Shown here piece by piece: positions 32,843 to 44,689 of a stretch of 64,000 nucleotides of DNA; the first letter of the stretch is position 1, and every line of letters starts with the position of its first letter. Location: NCBI GenBank assembly GCA_003427395.1, contig BFEA01000057.1, positions 1,412,491-1,476,490 of the forward strand. The letters run 5' to 3'. The notes beneath the pieces are model-generated. The model ran no database searches. It was not told where the DNA came from and worked only from the letters and a program-made list of their open reading frames with translations. This DNA comes from Chara braunii (Eukaryota; Streptophyta; Charophyceae; Charales; Characeae). The position numbers were made by a program, and so were the translations under genes.

Positions 32843-34094
32843 AACTGCGCTTTACTAGTACTTCGCAAGAGCTATTCGGTGCTTCGCATGAGGTGTGGGG
32901 CAATTATAAGGCTTGGGCGTTGAACGATTGGCGGCCCAGGGTCGTGTGGGCGCGCCAGGAAGGCTATGTGGTGACATTGGGGTGTACGCTGGATGATGAG
33001 AGCTTGCTGATGTGGCATTCAATACGAGGTGGAACTGCATTTCGCTGTTTGTTGTGTCGAGGCAGAGACCGGTCATCATAAATGCACGTCAGGTTGCTGG
33101 TGAGAAATCTGTGGTTGGGGGCAACATTATAAGGTACGCTGCTCTCTTCCGTATCTACCCTCTTCAATACTTCTTACCGTGAGGAAGTGAGTTCTGTCTT
33201 GAGAGTCCTCTCATTGTGTGGTGTCGCGAGCGCTCAACCTTGAGAGTCAACATTCTTCCTGGGCAGCAAGCTGGTGGGAGACGGACGAAGCCTCTGAAGG
33301 GCCCTGAACGAAGCACTCGCGTCATGGTCACCATGCCAACCCATTGGGACTAGTACACGCATGCTTTGCCACAAGTCCTTGGTTCTGCTGCTGCGCAATA
33401 GAGGTCACGCTGGGCATGCCATCCCGTTGAGAGACGCTCACTAGACCGTCTATAAATATTTGTGGCGGGTTCTGGATTTGAACCTTGGGTGTGATGTTCG
33501 TCCTGTCCGCGACGTTAAATAATTCCTGAGGACCTTGGGGGCTGTCCTTAAATTGCCTCTTGATCAGCCAGATCAAACCGGAAGTAAAACTCATTGCATG
33601 CGAGGGTAAATAATGTGTAGGGGCTGGCAGGCTTAGCATAGACTTGGGCACAAGGGTGGGCCGGATTGCACACCTTCAGACACGCCGCTCAACCAGATGC
33701 TCAAGGCGTCGACACAAAGTGAGTACTCAAGAAGGATACAGGGGGAGGGGGGATTCCGGTAACTGTTCGCAGAGGTACTAATTAGAAAATATTCCATCGA
33801 GCATGCATCTCTACAGGTGACACTATTTTATTTTTTGTTTATTTAGTTCTTGCGGGCTTGACTGACAAATAACAGACAGTTGCAGATAGCTAGTATTCTT
33901 TGTTGCAGGCCATTTGTTCCAGAGTAATCTAGAAATAGAATTAGTTTTACCTATAGGATCTGACACTAGTTGTTTACCACTTGACTACTTCTCTCTAGGC
34001 TGACCGAAACTAGTAGAATATTATACTCGATTGGGTGTCACGTTGAGGTAGGATCCAGTGTGGGTTCTAGTCTAGATCACGCACACTGTAGCTC
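32843..34094 (+). other. Element E leader with putative intron 33134-34091
   Basis: It holds a donor-like AAG|GTACGC at 33134 and an acceptor-like TGTAG ending at 34091, three bases before the gag start position. Donor and acceptor recur at the same places in G, H and J. No coding is seen. Blocks such as CTTACCGTGAGGAAGTGAG are conserved with the other leaders. Confidence 0.5.
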
Positions 34095-35971
34095 ACGAGT
34101 GATGCAGGCAGTAGTGAGGAGGAACGATTAGTGGAACCTCTTAGCGTTACCCGTAGAACTGCTCTCAATTGACCGGTCACTTTCTCGGAGTTAGGACCAA
34201 GAGAGGAAAGGAGGCTGTGGAGGGAAGCCAAGGAGAGGGCGGCATTAAGGAGGACTAGGTCAGCAGCAGCCAGCTAGGAGGCTGTGGAGGGAAGCCAAGG
34301 AGAGGGCCGCAATGGCTATCGCCTCCATGTCACAGGCCTCGTCCCAGGCCACTTTGTTATGGGTTAGTCAGGGTATATCTCAGGGTGCAATTAGTCAATC
34401 TATTGGCTCACAAGTCAGCCAGCAAACTCAACTCACACCGGAAGATTATGAGATCCTCCAAGCAGAAAAACTGCATGGCGATCAGCAACGACAATTGAGA
34501 GAGGCAGCAAAGAAGAGAGAGAAAGCTATATTGAGAAAAGCCAGACTATGGAGCAGGATGCGGAAGGTAACTAGATTAGAGGCACTAGAGGAGTCGACAC
34601 TTGATCCTGCAATACAAGCATTGCGTCGTTCGCTCCTTTGCGTGGCAGAAACGCAGGTTGTGCAGCAGGAAGTGCTGCTTGAACTAGTGGCTGGCCAGAA
34701 CCGGATTCTGGCTGCACTGCAAGCCCCTCGTCCAATGATGAGGTAGCCTCGGTACGCTGTAGCTCCCCCTTCGGTTGCGGGTCCCTCTGTGACGCCATCG
34801 CCGGTAGGGCCCTCCTTTTCTACTATGTTTGGCATGCATCCTACAGCTGGTCAACAAGTTAGTGGTCCGATTCTAAGCACTTCTCCCGTACCATTGAGGA
34901 CGGTGGCAGCTACAACCCCATCGTCAGGACATGCTCAGGTTAGCACGCAGCAACCTGTATCAGTGTCTATGCAGCCACTTCAGCAATCACCTAGGCAAAT
35001 CCAACCCATGAAGTGGATGCCCAAGATCCCCTTGCTGAGTCCTAAACCTTTTTCAAGCGACAAGAAAAAGGAAGAGGATCTGGACACCTAGGTGAGGACT
35101 GTGCCTACTTATGTGAGGCACAAGCTCACGAGGCCAAAGCAAGAAGTTATAGTTGCTGCTTCCTTTTTAGAAGGATCTGCAACTCGATGGTTGAACAACT
35201 TAGTGCAGCACAGGGCTATGGTCAAAACTTTGATGCTTGGGCCCAGGCCCATACATTAGAGGACTTCGTACAAACTGTGTACAATAGGTGGCATGACCCA
35301 CAAAGGGCACAACGGCCACTGACGCGATAAACAATCTCTGTTCCAAACGGTACAGGACTGTGCGTGAAGTCACAGACGTCGTAGAACGTATGATTGTAGT
35401 ACCTGCTGTGCGCTATGACCCGCAGGTACTCCTCACAGATTATTTGAGATGTTTGGCTACGGGTGTAAAAAATAAGCTGGTGGATGAGGCCAACATCGAC
35501 GTACATGGCTTTGCAACCTTCAACAAGAAAGCGTTAGACATAGAGGCTAAGCTTGGGACTGCTCATCAGGGTCAGGGAGATGGTAGGAAGAAGAACCTTC
35601 CCCAAGACTGGAGGAAGAAGGGCAATTTCATGTTCGTCGACCATGACCGTCATGCGACAGAGATTGACGACTTCCCTGACTTTGGGGAAGAGACAAAGCA
35701 AGATGGGGCCAGTGAGACTACGGATGGGGGAGTCTTGGCGCCTATCAAAAAGAAAGCTAGGGGGACCGCGAAGCACAACGTAGGCTGGTCCAAGGGTCGG
35801 GGCGACCAAGGAACACCCGCTTGGGTGAAACTTGGTTTAGAATACGAGGTGTGGAGGGACCGAGTTGCTAGGGGTACTTGTCTCAACTGTGGTGTCCGGG
35901 ACTTGTCGAGGCAAGAAGGTCACCACGAAGGTAGCCTCTCGAATAGTGGTGGGCTTATCTTCGAACCCTAG
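34095..35971 (+). pseudogene. gag: Element E gag
   Basis: By comparison with J and H the start position is 34095, where ATG reads ACG. The N-terminus (GPREERRLWREAKERAALRR) is broken by a 67-bp tandem duplication (34211/34278), after which the frame continues at 34312 with a Ser/Gln-rich stretch and a coiled coil (LREAAKKREKAILRKARL). Stops at 34744 and 35089 and a shift near 35200 precede the capsid C-terminus (35360-35971). Only the first half of the zinc knuckle remains (CLNCG). Confidence 0.75.
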
Positions 35972-36009
35972 TGGTGCTTCTGCGAGCACTTCTCAGGGAA
36001 ACACCTCGG

Positions 36010-36907
36010 GCCAGTAGGAGTTTTAGCCGCTCTTACTCGTGCTGAAGTGGTAACGTTGCCTTCACCACTTCGACGTTTGCCAAGGCTAGTGACCCATCCA
36101 TCACCCCGCAGACACATTCAAACCCACCGCTGCTTTGTTCGAGAGATGTGTCTGAGTCCCTAGAAGAGTTGCAATCTGAGTGGTCAAGGAAGGACCCGAG
36201 AGACTCTTGGGCGATGATCAGTAAAGGTCTTAGGGGTGAACATTTCGTGGTAAAGGTTGATGTAGGTGGCCGCAAAGTGAAAGCTTTCGCAGACATAGGC
36301 TCTACACGAAACTTCATCAATCGTGCTTGTGTGGATACGCTGTGCTTTGAGAACCAAGTGCAGCGGCTGAGCAGATCTATAGCCTCTATGCTAGCCAACA
36401 ATTGCACCTTCTCCTATGGAGCAGGGGAAATGAGACAAAATTTTGTTCCTTGTCAGCGACGAACTGCCATTCGACATGCTGTTGGTATGTACTACCTCGA
36501 GGTTGCTAAACCTCAATTCGATTGGGATAGAAAGGTGATGATCCACAAGTTGCCCAATGGTACTGCAGAAGTTCAAAGTTACCAATCTAATGGAAAACTA
36601 CGGGTGCATGTGTGCATCTTCCTTCTATAACTACTATAAACAGAATCGCGAGGGAGGCCTGTACTTGGTCTTTGTCTCTGAGAAATGGGAGGCCGTAAAA
36701 TCACCCCCAGAGATAGAAGCAGTCGTCGTACAATATCCAAACTTGTTTGAGGAGCCCAGTGGTGTGGTGGAAAGGGAGGTGGTCCATGCAATAGAGGTCG
36801 TTCTAGGTAGTAAGGTACCTAGAGGACGAATCTATAAGATGTCTCTTGTGGAATTGGATGAGCATCACCGCCAGCTCAAGGAGCTCACAGAAAAGGGATG
36901 GATTTGA
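36010..36907 (+). pseudogene. pol: Element E aspartic protease and linker
   Basis: The frame 36148-36630 gives FVVKVDVGGRKVKAFADIGSTRNFIN. The active-site loop is Asp-Ile-Gly (36292-36300) as in A. A deletion and shift remove part of the second half (near 36390 and 36470). The linker 36557-36907 ([39 protein letters not shown]) is well conserved up to a stop before RT. Confidence 0.75.
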
Positions 36908-37982
36908 CCTAGTACCTTCCCTTAAGGTGCTCCGGTCCTATTCGATCCTAAGAAGGGAGGTACCCTAAGGATGTGCATTGACTATAGGGGCCTCAATGCC
37001 ATCACCGTTAAGAACGCGGAGCCCCCACCCCGCATCGACGACCTATTGGATAAAATGCAAGGATGTCGGTACTTCACCCAGATAGATCTGAAATCCGGAT
37101 ACCATCAAATTGCCATTAGATCTGAGAACCAACACAAAACCGCATTTCAGACCAGGTACGGTTTGTATGAGTTTGTAGTGATGCCCTTTGGCCTATGCAA
37201 TGCCCCTGGGACATTCCAACACGCAATGAATAGGATTTTTCATGATTACTTAGACAAGTTTATCGTCGTGTACCTCGGCAATATCCTTATCTTTAGTAAG
37301 ACTGTAGAGGAGCACGCTGAGGACTTGAAAATAGTGCCAGGTCTCCTAAGATAGCACAGTCAAAGGTCAACTTAGAGAAATGCGAGTTCGGTCACACCAA
37401 GATCTTGTACTTGGGTCATAAAATTTCTGTGAATGGGTTGAGGTCGAACGATGCCAAAGTGGCCAGCATACGTGACTGGCCCAGACCTCAGACTGTTACT
37501 GAGGTCCGATTGTTTTTAGGGATGACGGGCTACTATCGTCCGTTAGTTAAAAACTATACTATAGGTTCCCCATTAACAAATCTAACTCGCCTTGACACCC
37601 CTTGGGAGTGGACCCAAGTGTGTGAAGCAAGCTGCAATAAATTGAAGTATGCTTGGACACACTATGAAGTTCTCAAACTTCGAGATCCTGAGCAACCCTT
37701 TGTAGTGACCACATACACCAGTCAATACGGCATAGGCGCGGTCCTTGCGCAAAAGGAGGCACAAAAGGAGGGGAAGAAGTTAAGGCCTATCGAGTACATG
37801 AGCAAAAAAATGCCATCTCGAAAGCTAGCAAAGTCCACGTATGAGCGTGAGCTCTATGCCCTCTATAGAGCGCTGGTCCACTAGAGACATTGTCTCCTAG
37901 GCAGATTTTTCTACTTAAGATATGACCACGAGACTGCGCTCTGGATCAAGACTTAGCGTGTACTCTCTAATGCCCTCAAAAG
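36908..37982 (+). pseudogene. pol: Element E reverse transcriptase and RNase H, active sites lost
   Basis: The RT frame at 36971-37354 keeps [21 protein letters not shown] and MPFGLCNAPGTF, but the catalytic YLDD reads YLGN (37271-37282). After a shift, 37405-37884 has thumb and RNase H with the first catalytic Asp replaced by Tyr (TTYTSQYG). Stops at 37882 and near 37952 and a deletion remove the end of RNase H. RT and RNase H must both be dead. Confidence 0.85.
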
Positions 37983-39563
37983 GTGGATTCAAGTGATACG
38001 CGTAGGGCAGATTATTTGGGCACTCTAGTGACTGAGATTGGTATATCAGACGATGTAACTCGATCCTTGGTGGAACCCTATCAGCAAGATCCAGTAACGT
38101 CTGAGATAATTTGTAAGTTAGAAGCGAAAGATAAAATAACTTCTGACGAATTCACGATGGTAAATGGCTTGTTGTTTATTGAAAAGGCAGGGAATAAAAA
38201 TCGTGTTCCGGAAAAACAGTCTCTTTGTCGTTTATTTTTAGGCGGATGCCATGATGCAACTGGGCATTTTGGTTACAAAAAGACATCAGCTAACCTGGTG
38301 CAGAAATTTTGGTGGCCGTCTATGATGCAAGATGCAAAAAACTATGTTGAAACCAATCAGGTTTGCCAACGTGACAAACCTAGGACTCATGCTCCGCTTG
38401 GGCTCATCAAGCCATTGCCGATTCCTGAAGGTCCTGGTCAAAGTGTGTCCATGAACTTCACGGATACCGTGGTGACCAGCAAGAGCGGGAAACAACACAT
38501 CTTCGTTGTAGTCGACCAATTTTCCAAGTATGCAAGACTAATTGTCATGCCAAAAACAGCAAAAACTGATTATGTTATTGAGCTGTTTATGGATAACTGC
38601 GTGCGGGATTTTGGTTTGCCCAAATCCATCATCAGTGATAGCGATGTCCGCTTTACTAGCAAACTTTGGCAAAACACTGCCCAATAGATGGGTACCAGAC
38701 TGCAAATGACATCAGGAAATCACCCCGAGTCAAATGGACAGACGAAACAAATGAACCGAGTAATGCAGCATGTGCTTTGGCATTACATCAAGCCAAGCCA
38801 GAATGACCAGGACGAGAAACTACCTCTCGTCGCTAGCCTGTACAACAACGCTGTGCACAACACTACTGGCAAGACCCCCAACCAACTGCATCTTGATTGG
38901 AAGGCCAGATCCGCCCTTGATTTCCTACTGCCTGAGAACCAGGCAACTGCAGCACCTGGCAGCATAGAATTTGCTGTCAAATACGAACAGATGCTGCAGC
39001 AGGCCGTCAAACACATTAGAAAGTCTCAGGATGCTATGATTGCATCTGAGAACAAACACAGACGACCTTCTAACTTTCAGGTAGGGGATAGAGTCTGGGT
39101 GAAGTCATCTGAACTGGGGCAGGAATTGGGGATTTGCAGGAAACTAATGCCACTATATTTCGGTCTCTGGGAGATCCTAGACATAGTAGGGGATCAAATA
39201 GACAGACCTTCCTATGTCATTCGCATCCCACCTCACCTCCGCACACATCCAGTCTTTCACGCCTCAAAACTGACACCTTTTGCAGAAACTGCACAGTTTC
39301 CCTCCAGATGGTTAATGCTGCCCCCAATCATGGATCGTGAAGTCGACATCGACGGAATCGTGGAGCATCGAATGATGCCAGTGCCTAAACCACCTGACAG
39401 AGGCCATCCTCCCAAGCCGAGGATACAATATCGTGTCAGATTCAGACACCATCTTGATCCCAGTGAAGATCGGTGGTTCATCAGAGAAGAACTCCAGCGA
39501 ACAGCACCTCAAGTGATTGCAGGCTATGAAAGAGAACTAAAGGGAAATATGCCTGCAGATTAG
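37983..39563 (+). pseudogene. pol: Element E integrase with chromodomain-like tail
   Basis: The HHCC domain (GHFGYKK, with one Cys now Asn in ETNQVCQ) is followed by a core in which the first Asp is Asn (SMNFTD) and the Glu is Lys (NGQTKQ). Both are G-to-A type changes. A TAG at 38685 splits the frame. The GLW module and chromodomain-like tail (DIDGIVEHR ... YRVRFRHH ... EDRWFIREEL) remain readable to the stop at 39561-39563. Confidence 0.87.
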
Positions 39564-39600
39564 AAGACTTCTCAGGGGACTATGGAAGTAAAGGAGGGTG

Positions 39601-39921
39601 TGTGAGGATCTGGTTCCTTAGCAGGTCTAAGGGGCCCTGATACAGATGTGCCCGCCCTAAGTGAAGGCGGGCCTAACAAATCACGAGAGGCCCATTGCTG
39701 TCAATTTCTTATTTTGGGGTCTAGGTAGTTGTGTCGCGCCAGTTGGTTGAGGGAGCCCAGGCCCGAGCAGCAAAGACTTTCTTTGGCCTTCTAGGCCTTT
39801 TCCCAAAGCACAGCCTCCAGGGGCCTACCGAAAGCTTTCTGGACACTCTAATACTTTCTGGCTTTCAATGTGATTGTGCAATCTGGATATTGTCATCTTG
39901 TTATTGTTCATTTTTCTTGCA
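39601..39921 (+). repeat. 3' LTR of element E
   Basis: It follows the purine tract AAGTAAAGGAGGGTG and starts TGTGAGGATCTGG. At 321 bp it is shorter than the 5' LTR (about 396 bp) because some 80 bp after CTAGGCCTTTTCC are missing. It ends TTTCTTGCA before TAAT. Confidence 0.85.
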
Positions 39922-39974
39922 TAATTCTGATTTTCAGAAAAATAAATTCTCGTTAATTCACGGAATGATTGAAA
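39922..39974. repeat. AT-rich minisatellite, piece 2
   Basis: The short AT-rich link between E and G begins with E's target duplication TAAT and ends with G's, GAAA. It contains TTTTCAGAAAAATAAATTC-type units like the other pieces. Confidence 0.7.
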
Positions 39975-40324
39975 TGCAAGGAAAATGAGCAATAGCGATA
40001 TGACAGAATCAGATTGCACAATCACATTGAAAGCCGGAAAGTCCCACAATGTCCAGAAAGTAGCATTGCACCAATAAAACACCAATGGAGAATTGTAACA
40101 CTGAAACCGAATGTCAATGAGAGCCTACTCTCGTCTTTACCAGGATAAGAGTCCAGGCTCTTCCCCCTACTTGGCGCTCGGCGCCCAGACTACTCCCACA
40201 CAGCTACTATCTGCCTAAGAATTGACAATGCAACTGGTGACGTCAGCAGCCACCGAAGTACATGAAGATGTCGCCCAATGCAGACCATTGACAATAGCAG
40301 GTATGAGCCCTCACATCGTCATCC

Positions 40325-40387
<63 letters not shown>

Positions 40388-41014
40388 CTGTCCACCTTGT
40401 CTTTCCTCTGTACACCCGAAGACCACCCCTGCGCCTTTCTGTACTCCAAGCCCTACCAACTATGGAAGTTAGGCTATGGTGCTGCCCTTAGCAGCGCCCT
40501 TCTTCCCACACGACCGCACGTGCACAGCACCTTGCCCCTAGCGCTAGCAGCAGCACGTCAGTGTCCGCTCCAGCAGCGATGCTGCAAACTGGCAAGTGCC
40601 TGAATGAGCCTCTAGGCAGCGAGCTGTTTCCTATATGGAAAGAGTCTGCCTGGCCTTCAACCTGGCTGGGCTGGGCCTGCGCCCAGAAGCATCCGGTAGG
40701 CCCCAGGTTGCTGGGCCTCTGCTGGTGTTGCTGGGCCTCGTTCAGTTACTCCTCCCAACTGTCTGTATATACTGCTGCGAATGTGGCCAAAGGCCTGCAC
40801 TTCAGAAAAGGCCTAGAAGGCCAAACGTGGAAAATTTTTGCTGCTCGGGTCCTAGGTTCCCTCAACCAATCTGACGCGACACAACTGCCTGAAACCCCAA
40901 ATACAAAATTGACAGCATTGGGCCTCTCGTGATTTGTTAGGCCCACCTTCACTTAGGGCGGGCACACTTGCATCATGGGCCCCCTGAGGCCTTCCGAGGA
41001 GCCTTATCCTCGCA
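39975..41014 (-). repeat. 3' LTR of element G
   Basis: On the minus strand it starts TGCGAGGATAAGGCTCC right after the purine tract AGAGGAGGAGGGAA and ends TTTCCTTGCA. At 1040 bp it exceeds the 5' LTR by about 42 bp, mostly a longer CT run. Confidence 0.88.
40328..40384. repeat. (CT)n microsatellite, about 57 bp
   Basis: An uninterrupted CT run lies inside G's 3' LTR. The 5' LTR has only about 16 bp at the same place (48076-48091). The lengths diverged after insertion. Confidence 0.95.
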
Positions 41015-41054
41015 TTCCCTCCTCCTCTGCTTTGATAGTCCTCGGAGAAGTTCC

Positions 41055-42590
41055 TTAATGTGCAGGCATTTTTCCCTTGAGTGCTCTTTCATAGCGTGCA
41101 ATCACTTGGGGCGCTGTTCACTGGAGTTCTTCTCTAGTAAACCACCGATCTTCACTGGGATCAATATGGTGTTTCAAATCTGACACGATACTGCATCCTT
41201 GGCTTTGGAGGACAGCCTCTTCCGGGAGGTTTAGGCACTGGAATCACCCGATGCTCCACAATTCCGTCGATGTCGACTTCGCCATCCATGGTAGGGGGCA
41301 GCATTCATCGTCTGGAGGGAAACTGTGCAGTTTCTGCGAAGGTGCCAACTTTGAGGCATGGAAGACTGGGTGTATGGGTAGGTGAGCAGGGATGCGAATG
41401 ACGTAGGAAGGTCCATCTATCTCATCCCCCCTATGGCTAGGACCTCCCAGGGACCAAAATACTGCGGCATTAGTTTTCGGGAAATTCCCAACTCTTGACC
41501 TAGTTCAGATGATTTAACCCCGACTCTGTCCCCTACCTGAAAGATGGAAGGCCGTCTGTGTTTGTTCTCATATGCAATCATAGCATCTTGAGACTTCCTA
41601 ATGTGTTCAACGACCTGCTATAGCATCTGTTCGTACTTGACAGCAAATTCTATGCTGCCAGGTGCTGCAGTTGACTGATTTTCAGGCAGTAGGAAATCAA
41701 GGGCGGCTCTGGGCTTCCAACCAAGATGCAGTTGGTTGGGAGTCATACTAGTAGTGTTGTGCACAGCGTTGTTGTACAGGCTGGCGATGAGCAGTAAATT
41801 CTCGTCCCTGTCATCCTGGCTTGGCTTGGTGTAGTGCCGAAGCAAGTGCTACACTACTCGGTTCATCTGTTCCGCCTGTCCATTTGACTCCGGGTGATTC
41901 CCTGATGTCATTTGCAGTCAGGTGCCCATTTGTTGAGTCGTGCTCTGCCACAGTTCGCTGGTAAAGCGGACGTCCCTGTCACTAATGATGGACTTGGGTA
42001 ACCCAAAGCCGCATACCAAGTTATCCATAAACAGCCTCATAACATAGTCAGTTTTTGCTTTTTCCGGCATGGTGATCAGTCTAGCGTACTTGGTAAATAG
42101 GTCCACTATGACGAAGATGTGTCTTTTACCGTTCTTGCTGGTCACAAGAGTATCCATGAAGTCCATGAACACACTTTGACCACGACCATCAGGGATAGGC
42201 AAGGGCTTGATAAGCCCAAGCGGAGCCTGAGTCCTAGGTTTGTCCCGTTGGCAAACCTAGTAAGTTTCAACGTACTTCTTTGCATCTTGCATCATAGACG
42301 GCCACCAAAATCTTTGCACTAGGTTAGCTGATGTTTTTTTATAGCCGAAATGACCAGTTGCATCATGACACTCACCTAAAAATAAACTACGCAAAGACTC
42401 CTTATCCGGAACACAATCTCTTATTCCCAACCTTTCCAAGGAACAACAAGCCATTGACCACCATAAATTCGCCAGAAGTTACCTTATCTTTCGCTTCTAA
42501 CTTACGGATGATTTATGGCATAACTGCGTCTTCCCGATAGGCTTCCACCAAAGATCGAGTTACATCGTCAGATATACCAAACTCAGTTAT
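41055..42590 (-). pseudogene. pol: Element G integrase with chromodomain-like tail
   Basis: HHCC (GHFGYKK) is followed by a frame 42202-41918 with MDFMD and ISDRD. A TGA then precedes the part with NGQAEQ, so D,D,E are all present. Further stops near 41850 and 41615 and a shift near 41340 interrupt the GPW module (YFGPWEVL) and tail (EDRWFTREEL). The stop TAA at 41055-41057 lies 40 bp before the LTR. Confidence 0.82.
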
Positions 42591-43881
42591 TAGTGCGCCC
42601 AGATAATCTGCGCTACGCGCTTGAAGTCATACATGTCTACGACTTCAATCCACCTCTTTAAGGCATCTGAGAGTACGGGTTGTGTCTTGATCCAACGCAA
42701 GGTCTCATGGTCAGATCTCACGTAGAAGAATCTGCCTAGGAGGTAGTGCCTCCAATGGACTAGCGCTCTATAGAGGGCACAAAGCTCTCGCTCGTACGTG
42801 GTCTTAGCTAGTTTTTTAGATGGCATCCTCTTGCTCATGTACTCCATGGGCCTCGACTTTTTCCCCTCCTTTTGCGCAAGGACCGCGCCTATGCCATACT
42901 GGCTGGCGTCTGTGGTCACTACAAAGTGCTTCTCAGGATCCGGAAGTTTGAGGACTTCACCTAGTTTGTCAGGGTGTACTTCAATTTATTGAAGCTTGCT
43001 TCACACTCTTCGGTCCACTCCCAAGGGGTGTCAAGGTGGGTTAGGTCGGTTAATGGGGAAGCTACAGTACTATAGTCTTTGACAAATGGACGATAGTAGC
43101 CCGTCATCCCCAAAAACGACCGGACCTCAGTAACAGTCTGAGGTCTGGGCCAGTCACGTATGCTGGCCACTTTGGCATCGTCTGGCCTCAACCCATCCAC
43201 AAAAATCTCATGACCCGGTACAAGATCTTGGTGCGACCGAACTCACATTTCTCCAAGTTGACCTTGTACTGGTGCTGTCTTAGGAGACCTAACATTGTTT
43301 TCACGTGCTCAACGTGCTCCTCTACAGTCTTACTAAAGATAAGGATATCGTCGAGGTACACAACGATAAACTTGTCTAAGTAATCATGAAAGATCCGATT
43401 CATTGCGTGTTGGAATGTCCCAGGTGCATTGCATAGACCAAAGGGCATCACCACAACTCATACAGACCGTACCTGGTTTGGAATGAGGTTTTGTGCTGAT
43501 CCTCAGGTCTCATGGCAATTTGATGGTATCCGGACTTCAGATCTATCTTTGTGAAGTACCGGCATTCCTGCACTCTATCCAAGAGGTCGTCGATGTGGGG
43601 TAGGGGCTCCGCGTTCTTATAGTGATGGCATTGAGGCCCCTATAGTCAATGCACATCCTTAGGGTACCTCCCTTCTTAGGAACGAATAGGACTGGAGCAC
43701 CATAAGGAGAGGTACTAGGTCGAGTCCATCCCTTTTCTGTGAACTCCTTGAGCTGGCGGCGGAGCTCATCCAACTCCGCAGGAGACATCCTATAGATCCA
43801 TCCTCTAGGTACTTTGCTAACCAGGACGACTTCTATCGCATGGACGACTTCTATCGCAGGGACAACCTCCCTTTCCACCAC
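42591..43881 (-). pseudogene. pol: Element G reverse transcriptase and RNase H
   Basis: Frames 43881-43543, 43454-43188, 43200-42961 and 42919-42590 together give RT fingers ([10 protein letters not shown]), MPFGLCNAPGTF, an intact YLDD (43347-43358), thumb FLGMTGYY and RNase H with TTDASQYG, YERELCALY and RSDHETL. Shifts near 43600, 43450, 43200 and 42960 separate them. An 18-bp tandem duplication near 43830 repeats IEVVHA in the linker. The RNase H end (ADALSR) is lost. Confidence 0.85.
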
Positions 43882-44640
43882 ACCACAGGCTCCTCAAAAA
43901 GGTCTGAATACTAAGCAACGACTGCTTCTATCTCTGGCGGTGATTTTACGGCCTCCCCTTTCTCAGAGACAAAGACTAGGTACATGCCCTCCTCGCGATT
44001 CTGCTTATAATAGTTATAGAAAGAAGATGTACACATGTAGCCATAGTTCGCCACTAGACTGCTAGCTTTGAACTTTTGCAGCCTAACGGTTCTTCCATTA
44101 GGCAACTTGTGGATCATCACCTTTCTATGCCAATCAAATTGAGGTTGAGCAACCTCGAGGTAGTACATGCCTAGCAGCATATCGAATGGCAGCTTGTCGC
44201 TGACAAGGAACGAGATCTTGTGTCTCAGTTCCCCTCCTCCATAGGAAAATGTGCAGACTACGTCCTTGACATAGTCTTGGACAACCATACTATGCTTCTT
44301 CGCTAGCGTAGATGCTACAAATCTGCTCAGCCACTGCACTTGGTCCCCTAAGCGTAGTCTGTCCACACAAGCACGACTGATGAAGTTCCATGTAGAGCCT
44401 TTGTCTACGAAGGCGCCCACGTTGTGGCCACCTACATCAACCTCTACCACGAATTGCTCACCCCTAGGACCTTTGCTAATCATTGTCTAAAAGTCTCTGG
44501 GGTCCTTCCCTGACCACTCAGTTTGTAACTCTTCTAAGGACTCAGACACATCTCTCAAACAAAGCATCGGTGGGTCTGAATGTGTCTGCGGGGCGATAAA
44601 TCGGTCAATAGCCTTGGCCAACACCTGAAGTGGTGAAGGC
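43882..44640 (-). pseudogene. pol: Element G aspartic protease and linker
   Basis: A clean 190-codon frame (44483-43911) covers the domain. The active-site loop reads Asp-Lys-Gly (44397-44405) where A and E have Asp-Ile-Gly, one base away (ATA to AAA). The second half (SFLVSDKLPFDMLLGMYYLEV) is intact. A stop at 44486 separates it from the upstream linker (DVSESLEELQTEW). Confidence 0.8.
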
Positions 44641-44689
44641 AAGCCCACCACCGTTGGAGAGGCTACCTTCATTGTGACCTTTTTGCCTC

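Larger units (their letters stand above)
9079..39921 (+). mobile_element. Element E: family-1 retrotransposon carrying nested D/F and C
   Basis: The two ends are LTRs (TGCAAGGATCTGG and TGTGAGGATCTGG starts, TTGCA end). They are flanked by the 4-bp direct repeat TAAT at 9075-9078 and 39922-39925. Without its insertions E is about 7.5 kb. The 5' LTR is cut by D/F between 9277 and 32624. Coding runs from 34095 to 39563 and is badly decayed. Confidence 0.85.
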
